DNA of 64,000 nucleotides, taken from contig CM073202.1 of NCBI GenBank assembly GCA_037042915.1, positions 2,976,001-3,040,000 of the forward strand, written 5' to 3'. The DNA comes from Auricularia sp. M13. Taxonomy: Eukaryota > Basidiomycota > Agaricomycetes > Auriculariales > Auriculariaceae. The translations under genes and the position numbers were made by a program. Each line of letters begins with the position of its first letter. The stretch's first letter is position 1. The notes below the pieces were generated by a model. The model was not told where the DNA came from. It did no database searches and worked only from the letters and a program-made list of their open reading frames with translations. Shown here in pieces: positions 56,733-64,000 of this stretch.

Positions 56733-59121
56733 AATGCATACCTTCTGGAAGAAGATCCGCCCGCGAAAGCGTCGCTCGCCCAACGCGCCGGACGTCGGTG
56801 TCAGATCCCAGGCACGGCCGTCGTCGAATTCGAGCCCTGCGATAGTCCAGGTGCGCAGGATGATGCTCAGCGCGACGCGCGCGGTATTGATTTCGCCCAG
56901 CAGGGGCCTGCGCTCCATGCTCCGGGAACGGACCCATCCGCTGTACCAATGCCTTCCAGCTCGCCGCCGGCTCGTTCTGAGGACGTGGCGCCATCCGCCA
57001 GTGGGCTCGGCCGCAGCACCTCCGACGACGATCTCGCCTCTGACGGCGGCGATGCCTCCGTGAGAGTAACTAGTAAGGACGACCTCGTCGTCGCAGGCGA
57101 CGTATCAGAAGTGCGCATTTGTCTACTGGTAATGTCGCTGACTGATAATCGTCATTTAGTCCTCGGGACCTCCGACGCCTCAGGCTTCCGCGCTTAAAGA
57201 CGCAGTTGGCAGCGCTGAGGTCGCGTATGCCGGCGCTAACCGCTTCGGCGAACGCTCTTCCAAGGCCGCACAGCTCGCTGACGATAGCGCTACCGCCGCG
57301 GACGATTGGTTCGAGCGCATTGACGGCCTTTTCGAAAAGATTTCCGCATTCTCTGACATGGTCTCTATTATTGGAGAGGTGCGCCGTGCGTGCTTATGTT
57401 GAACTGCGTCTGAGTCTGCTCCTCAGCTTCATCCATATGCGAAGATCGCGACCAGTCTCTTTCAGGCGGGCTTGAAAGTAAGTTCCCTTTTGTGTAGGGC
57501 CAGCGCCTTGAGCTGAGTGCTGATAATCCGTAGCCGATACTGAAGCAGAAGGCTCGCGATGATCACATGAAGAAGTTGATCGACGACATGACCGACGCCT
57601 ACGACGTTGTAATGTCGCATGATCACCAGCTCAACGGCGTCAAGGACGACAAGAATGACCCGCGCTGCAAATTGCTCGCACGCTTGGCGCAGCAAACCGC
57701 CGAATGCGCCGCGTTCATCCGAGAACATTACGAAACGAAGAACTTCTGTGCGCCTCTCACTCAATGATCATATATTAATCTTATTGGGATTATCAGATAC
57801 TCGAGCGATCAAGACCATTCCTAAATCTGTCATTGATGAAAAGATTGTCGACTACAGTCAGGCATTCGTGGAGCTCGGGCAGAAAATAGCTGAGCGCGAC
57901 GTCTCTCATATTATGGAACTTGTTACCACCGTCAGCATAAACGAATCCCATATCGGTAAGAGTTCAATGCAGTCTTCTCATCATGCATTTGACGCTGGTT
58001 GCATAACAGAGGCAACCTTGAGACTGCAGGAGTTAGAGTATGCCGAGGGCACAGGCTGGCAAGGCCACAACGCCTGTCTGCTAGGAACTAGGACCGCCAC
58101 CCTCGACAGCCTCTCTGACTGGGTCTTTGATTTCGCAGCTCCTCGTGCACTCTTTGTCGTCGGCGTAGCGGGCATTGGCAAGTCGTCCATCGCTCACTCC
58201 ATCGCGTCCCGGCTAGAAGCCTTCCGTCGACTCGGCGCTTTCTTCGCATTTGACCGCACCAACCAACGCCTCGCCCCGTGGTCCGTGTTCAGCACTGTCG
58301 CACGCGAGCTCGCGGATTGGAATGCGGACTTTAGGCGCGAACTGTCTGCAGTTCTATCTCAGAAGGGAAGGCTGGCGAAGTCGCGCGATGTCATCGAGCA
58401 GTGGGAGGACCTCATCGTGCGGCCCGCCCAGAACGTCCACTTTGTCGGGCCCGTGCTCATCGTGGTCGATGCATTTGACGAGTGCACCGACCTGAGGGGG
58501 CCCGCGTTGGCATTCGACAGGGACCAGCAGGATCGTCAGCGCGCGCGCAAGGATCTGCTCGATTGCCTGACAACGCGAGTTGAGGAGCTGCCGCCAAACT
58601 TCCGCATCCTTGTCACGTCACGCTTGGAGGAGGACGTCTTCGCTGTAGCCGACAGCGCAATTCGTGCGACAGCTTCATGTGCTGTCGTGTTCTACGATCT
58701 AAGTCGCGCCGACGTCGAAGCTTATCAAGACATCGAGCTCTACATTCGCCACGAGCTACACGACAGTCTAGGAGATGAGCAGATAGGTGTACTGGTCAAT
58801 GCGTCCGACAGGCTCTTCGAGTGGGCCGCTACCGCATGCCGGTATTTGCTCGATTCTGTCGCAGGTTCGACGGTGCTTGAGCGCTACATGGAATGGTTTG
58901 AAGGGCAGTGCGGCATAGTACATGAAGCCTCTCGTTCACTCGAGCTGCTGTACCACACAATCCTCGGGCAGCGGTTTACCGACAAAATGGCTCTCAAGCG
59001 TTTCTGTGACGTTATGGCTCAAGTCCTGTACGCTGCTGAGCCAGTGTCGTGGGATACTCTCGTCGCCCTCCGCCGCACAGTAGATGAAAGCGACAACGTG
59101 GTCAACCTCGTCCTTCTGTAA
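56733..59121 (+). CDS. Truncated NACHT protein, paralogue of the gene at 45739, lacking WD40 repeats
   Basis: Same plan as the first NACHT gene: MHTFWKKIRPRKRRSPNAPD head, Ser/Asp-rich linker, helical N-terminal domain (DDWFERIDGLFEKISAFSDM; CKLLARLAQQTAECAAFIRE), NACHT with Walker A FVVGVAGIGKSSIAHSI, AFFAFDRTN, Walker B VLIVVDAFDECTD and ILVTSR. Alignment by eye runs to VVNLVL (paralogue VDLILP), where a TAA stop (59119-59121) follows and similarity ends abruptly. The paralogue continues with the winged-helix end, WD40 repeats and C-terminal cap, none of which is found here. The break lies 250 bp from the 3' end of the Plavaka transposase gene, so insertion or rearrangement by that element is a reasonable cause. 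Earlier introns and the reading frame are intact, so a short NACHT-only protein could be made. Confidence 0.8.
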
Positions 59122-59368
59122 AAACCGATCTGCCGTATAGACATGGTTTACTGCTTTCCTAAGCTATGGAGCAGTTCATTACGCTCAGAAGGCCTCAGAG
59201 CCAACATAGCTGTAAGATAAACTCGACAGTGGCCAATAGCACCGATCCAAGTCTATACTACACTCTGGAGCTCCTGTATGGCGCTCTGGGCTCTTTCTGG
59301 GCTTTCGGCTGGTCTAAGGTCACAAGCACGAGTCAAGCACAAAGTTGTATACCTGGGAGAAGATGTTG
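59122..59368. other. Junction between truncated NACHT gene and transposase
   Basis: Starts TGTAAAAACCGATCTGCC directly where NACHT similarity stops. Probably the left end of the transposable element or rearranged sequence. I could not find an inverted copy of these bases to the right of the transposase, so the element borders are not defined. Confidence 0.4.
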
Positions 59369-62362
59369 TTACATTGTCCGATATGCATGTTTATCAACAC
59401 CGTCGTTGAGATAAAAGTCATCAAATGCGTCGAGTATGGTAGCACTCTGAAGTGAGCGGTCAACGTCTTCGCGTCCATATGCTGGGAACAGATGACAGCT
59501 TCGACGAAGATCTACTATCTCGACAATGCCGACCTCCCGAGTGCGCCCAGAAGTGAAGCATCGCGAGATGATGGGTAGTTTGCTATCCGGGTCTCGACGA
59601 GTTGGTCGGTTGAACCATTCGACGAAGGCAAGGTGAGCTGGCGGCTCTTTCGGCGCGAACATATCTTTAGCTAGACCGTCCGGTACGCGAAACAATGCGC
59701 GCAAGCGCGCGACGCGTGTCTCTGAGCCGAATGAGCACAATCCGGTAGGAGGAATACTGGTACATACCTTCCAGTCCCGAAGCACCAGCGACGGCATTGC
59801 TGTTTGTCTCCACAAGAACGGTGTCGAACCTTGCCGGCGTTGTGATGCGGCGAGCCGCGGAATAGCGCTGCGGATAGGCGTGGGCAATGTCGAGAACATC
59901 GGGCGCGTGCAGAGTCTGTAGGTCCGGTGTGAGGAACTTGACGTGATACCAGACTTCGAGCTTCCTGATGGACGCGAGCGCCGTAGCGGCGGTGCTTGGC
60001 AAGTCCATGTCGTAGAAGCGGTGCGAGATAGAGTGCCATTCCTGTAAATAAGCCTTCAAGGCGGCGCGGAAGTCGGTGATACCATGCGCGCTCTCGAGCT
60101 CGACGATGGTCTGCCTCACCGGCGGCTTGTCAGCCAGGAAGACAGGCCCAGTAGTTGGTTTGCGCGCCTTGCGCCGCCGCGCATCGTATTTCTCGCCCTT
60201 GCGCCATGCGAGGTACACGGCGAACTGATGGACCGCCTGACGACGTTGTAGCCAACGGCACATCTGAACGACGTACTCGCGCTTGTTCGTTGCCTTGAAC
60301 GCATCCTTTGCAAACTCGATGTGCATGCGCTCCGTGGCCTGCGTATCGCAGTTATCGGTCGTCCCGGTCAGACGGATACTGGAAACGTAGTGCTCAAGCA
60401 TGTGAAGCTTCGGGAAGTCAAACGCTGCAATCACAATGAGTCGAGCGTTTCAATAGCAAGGCTGCAAAAGCAACGTACAGAGAGTAGGGTCTGCCTTGAC
60501 GAAGACGTCCTTGTACTTGTGGAACTCGTCAAGCGCGTCCTCCAGCGCCTTCAGCGTCTCGTCCGAGTGGCATTCAAACTGGGCAGTGTAGATGAAGTCA
60601 AGCAGAGCGCGGGCTGCGCGCACAGCCTCGCGCGGAACACGGCCGATGATGCCGCCCAAGATTTGTGCATAGATTGCCTTGCGCTCGGCGCCTGATACTC
60701 GGGACAGGCAACTGATCCCATGAGCAAAGTGACGGAGGTTGTGGGCTGGCGGAAGCCGCGCGAGACGAGCATCCAACTCTTTCTCGCCCATCGTGTTGGA
60801 AAGCCACTGCACAAGGTGTGCGCCAACGCCTTGGATCGTCTGATGAAGATTGTCGGGCGTGATGCATTGGTGAATGTTGACATGTGGCCACAGCGCCCAG
60901 AAGGGCACGATGTTGTTGATGCCCGCTTGCTGCAAAATCTCGTCGCGCTCTGCGGCCGTCCGTGCATTCCGAGCACGGGTGATAGAAGCAATGGTTTCCT
61001 TCTGCTCACGCGGTGTCCCGGCGATGTGCTGACCGAACTCATCGACGCTCGTATGGCACTTTGGACACGTCTGCCCATAGCGCACGCACGTAACGAGACA
61101 CTGCTCTGGGTAGTCCGCAATGTACGAGGCTAGGATCGGGAAGCACTTGCGCACGTTGCCCTGGGAGTCGGGAAGCATCACGCCGTTCTGTGCGGGCTCG
61201 TAGAGTGGCTGACAGATAATCTCCATCGCCTTGTGGAAGAGACGCTGGCGGATGATACGGGCCTGGTTTTCGGACATAGTAGTCTCGTCGGGTTTGACAG
61301 TGGGCAGGTAGCCAATCAGACGGAAGGCGCGTTGCGAAGGCATGCGGCGGACATGCTTTGCAATGTTGCCGATGGACATATACACGGGATATGCGGAGTG
61401 GTCTCCCGAAAACGCTGTGAGTTGTGTCTTGTCCGTACTGATGAGGATCGGAATGACAGTTCCACCGAGCTGGATCTTTCCCTACCAACAGATCAGTAAA
61501 TCATTGCGACAGGAAAACGGTATTGACATACCTGCATTTCCCACATCCAGTCTCCTGAGGTCATTTCCGACCACAGTCGGCTCTTCTTGTCGCTGCCGTA
61601 CAGTCGAGTGGCGGCCCAGGTAATGTGGTCGTCGAACGTGGGATCCGCAAGAAGCTCTCGAAGCACGTCCAAAGGATTGCAGTGATACAGGTCATATGCG
61701 CCAACATGACCGTGCACCGTGATCTTAGTATGCTGAAATTTTGCGGGGAGAGGCAAGCCGTCGATGAGGATATTTAGCCCGCGCGCGTCCTTGTAGGACA
61801 GGTTCATGCCATCGCGCAAGCCTTTGATGCCCAGCAGGCTCGTAAACGATGAATCCGTGATAGCATGAGACTTGGCCCAGCGGGCCAGTTCCCAGTCCTC
61901 CTGAGAGACGAATGGCGCAAACAGGTTGCTGTCGTTGAGCAGCGAAGCGTACGAAGTTTGCAAGGGCGGTAGGACCTTTTGAAAAACCTTGGCAGCATGG
62001 CTGTAGATTTGGATATAACCTTCCTCTTCTGGCTCTTCTGGTGTATCGCTGCTTGTCTGCGGCTGAGGCTCTGGCACTGGGACGGCGAACGTCGCCAGAT
62101 TTGAAGAGCGTGGAACCTCTGGCACGTCGAAGAATGCATCGTCGAGTGGCTCGTCGCCGTAAATGCGCGCAAACCCATCGTCCTCGTCGCTGAAGTCTGG
62201 ATCAGACTCGGAGTCGCTGTGCAGCTGAGGTGCAAGACGCGCAAGGCGCGCAACGGTCGCAAGATCTCTCTGCTCGCGACAATGCACTGCATTGCCCTGA
62301 TGGTGAGCTACAGCTGAGTCCGTTGCGAAGTCACTGCGCAAGCAGTATTCACACGCCGGCAT
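59369..62362 (-). mobile_element. Plavaka-family transposase gene, apparently intact
   Basis: Plavaka transposases belong to a DNA-transposon group related to CACTA elements and are abundant in agaricomycetes. The start MPACEYCLRSDFATDSAVAH (ATG 62360-62362) is the typical zinc-finger-like opening (CxxC...H...C). An acidic linker (SDSESDPDFSDEDDGFARIY) follows, then WARWAKSH-like ELARWAKSHAITDSSFTSLL, the core blocks FQHTKITVHGHVGAYDLYHC, RLWSEMTSGDWMWEMQ, GGTVIPILISTDKTQLTAFS, FRLIGYLPTVKP, CPKCHTS, NNIVPFWALWPHVNIHQCIT, PDNLHQTIQGVGAHLV, PPAHNLRHFAHGISCLSRVS and LHMLEHYVSSIRLTGTTDNC, and the end PPAHLAFVEWFNRPTRRDPD. Stop at 59369. Introns near 61538-61482, 60476-60427 and 59764-59719 have normal signals and keep frame, and I saw no internal stop. 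The source element could be active. Terminal inverted repeats were not located. Confidence 0.85.
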
Positions 62363-62476
62363 TGTGTGTGGAAATGAGGTTGAGAGGAAGAAAGAGGCCG
62401 GGTATAACTGTAAATGACGACACTCAATCGACACTTGGAACTCGGACCATAACATAGCGACCGATACAGGGCCCGT

Positions 62477-62519
62477 TGAATAATCGCCAGAAGATCCTGT
62501 AGAATAATCGCCAGAAGAT
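62477..62519 (-). repeat. Two-copy direct repeat in the transposase upstream region
   Basis: GAATAATCGCCAGAAGAT occurs at 62477-62494 and again at 62502-62519, 25 bp apart, about 120 bp upstream of the transposase ATG. Short subterminal repeats of this sort often serve as transposase binding sites in CACTA-like elements; here that is a guess. Confidence 0.5.
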
Positions 62520-62556
62520 AGTATAACGCCACGTACAGCCGGCATACGACTGCGCA

Positions 62557-64000
62557 GTGACTGCGGAACTGGCCTCTCTGAAATTGGAAGTCCGGGGAAT
62601 CTGCTTTATTAGGCGGCCATTACCATCGTACCTACCTACCGTCGACGTCCACATTGACGCGCATCCAGCTCACATTCGCCCGGCATTCTACGGCAACAGC
62701 TCGTTGCTCACCGTCCGCCCATCGTTGCTTGCGACTTGCGTCCATGCGCGCTCTGCATCTGCGCCCTCGACACGCGCACTCTCGGTCTTTGCCCTGGACG
62801 TGCCCCATAACACTCTCGACGCACTCGACGTTGTGCACAAGGATGTGCTTGCTGCCCCTAGCGACGGCCATAAGATTGCAGCCACAGGCAATGAGCCCGA
62901 CCTGGAGTTTGCTCGGCCAGGGACGTCCGGCGGCGTATTCGCTCTCGCACTCACCCATCTCGTTTGTTAACCTTGACGTCGGCACCATTGCGTGCGTCTC
63001 GCCTCGATCTGCCCGTGAGTACTATCAGCTCTAAAATCCGACGTGGTTTGCCTCATGTACAGGTACTGACCGACCTTCCAGGCTTTGTTCAAATTTTGAA
63101 AGGCTGCGGCAGAATTCAGCTCAGCAGCGCGTGCACCTATCCCAGCTCGGCGAAAGTTTTTGAATGGTATGCATTACACCTCAGTCATACTCCGCGTTGT
63201 TCGCTCACGCATTATTTTGGTCATATTGATTAGGACCAAGCTCGCGCTGGCACTCACAGGCAGCGCCGACGCCAAAATCCGGTTCGAGGACAAGCGTTGG
63301 GTGCGTCTGATATACCTTTAACCGTTCAATAGCGCGCACAAAGTATCTGACACTGTCGGCAGCTCGTTTTTTCGCGTTCAACACAGGTTGCTCGCGATCT
63401 CGACGACCACGTCCGGACGCGCAAAGTCACGACTGCTAGAGGTGTACGGCATGCATGCCAAACACCTCCTGTCGTTGAAATCAGGGAGCAAGATGCCGAC
63501 CGGGTGCGGCTGCCTTGCATGCCGTCGTTGTGAATGGAGTCGCGATCAGCCCAACGACGCCTCCGCGCTGCACAGACTCGGTCGGAGGGCAATTCATGGA
63601 TGTACAGGATCCTGCCCTAGTCGTTTCATGGCGCGTCCTCATTGCGCTGTGCGGCTGGCAGCTCGGGTCGGTCGACCGATTCACCTCCCGTCCGAAAATG
63701 GCCGTCGTCTCGCGCAAACAGCGCAAAACCGCGCCATGGATCGCACGGTGAGTACGCTCATGGGGTGCAGCGACCCCTCCCGGCGTGTAAACGTGCATCG
63801 AGCGGGCGCTGAGGCCGCCGACTCGGTGTGTGTGCCGCGCGGAGAGAAACGAGCATACCTCTCGTTCGGCTTTTTATCTCGCTATTTCATGCTGTTATTT
63901 ACACTCAGAGCCCATAATCCACGCACGCCGGCCGACGGGCTGAACAGGCTGCGCTACGCGCTCAAGATGATGCCGCGCACAAAGGGTACCAGCTCGACCA
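62557..64000 (+). other. Unrecognised coding-like segment, incomplete at the window end
   Basis: Plus-strand frames give runs that look like protein: LLTVRPSLLATCVHARSASA and LDVPHNTLDALDVVHKDVLA with EFARPGTSGGVFALALTHLV (62700-62965), TDLPGFVQILKGCGRIQLSS with CTYPSSAKVFEW (63068-63170), TGSADAKIRFEDKRWV (63255-63305), and LNRLRYALKMMPRTKGTS close to the end. They may be exons of one gene separated by short introns, but I cannot join them with confidence and do not recognise the family. No WD40 or NACHT remnant from the truncated gene was found here. Confidence 0.25.

Noticed and set aside
63240-63310. WD40 remnant of the truncated NACHT gene (TGSADAKIRFEDKRW)
   Set aside because: One short GSADAKIRF-like run without the following WD or a second repeat is not enough.

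Overview
The window reads as nuclear DNA of a filamentous agaricomycete (Basidiomycota). Genes are cut by many introns of about 45-70 nt with GTRNGT donors and CAG/TAG acceptors. Several families are typical of mushrooms and polypores: an AA14-like lytic polysaccharide monooxygenase, DUF6593 and DUF6533 proteins, Rds1-type ferritin-like proteins, NACHT-WD40 proteins and a Plavaka transposase. Species cannot be fixed from sequence alone. AA14-like and class 3 lipase genes fit a wood- or litter-decaying lifestyle (inference).

Layout. 1-7.8 kb: an intact GT15 mannosyltransferase (13 exons, verified frame), a small helical protein like the N-terminal domain of fungal STAND proteins, a 566-bp MITE-like element with perfect 30-bp inverted ends, and a cluster of hairpin repeats. 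7.8-14.4 kb: a full-length ABCC (Yor1/MRP-type) transporter. 14.5-23 kb: a DUF6593 gene, a MAT2B-like reductase, ARV1, a class 3 lipase whose nucleophile serine codon reads Asn, an AA14-like LPMO and a two-finger C2H2 protein. 24.3-32.2 kb: a single-pass membrane protein with two beta-sandwich-like repeats, a dead 5' fragment of a cytochrome P450, ATG12, an Rds1-like protein and a large secreted/cell-surface protein. 32.6-38.2 kb: a tandem pair of MYND zinc-finger genes (the first broken), a DUF6533 membrane protein and a NAS6/PSMD10-like ankyrin protein. 39.3-41.8 kb: a head-to-head pair of small secreted cysteine-rich proteins. 41.8-56.7 kb: GC-rich, degenerate dispersed repeats surrounding a NACHT-WD40 gene. 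56.7-62.4 kb: a second NACHT gene cut off before its WD40 part, next to an intact Plavaka transposase. 62.4-64 kb: an unrecognised fragment.

The left and middle parts are a conserved gene island of secretory-pathway, membrane-lipid and autophagy genes (mannosyltransferase, ARV1, ATG12, NAS6) mixed with secreted enzymes. The right third is a fast-evolving, transposon-rich compartment with NLR-like genes. Recent decay is visible in the MYND copy, the P450 relic and the truncated or frameshifted NACHT genes. All exon joins were worked out by hand from splice signals and family conservation; none has RNA support here.
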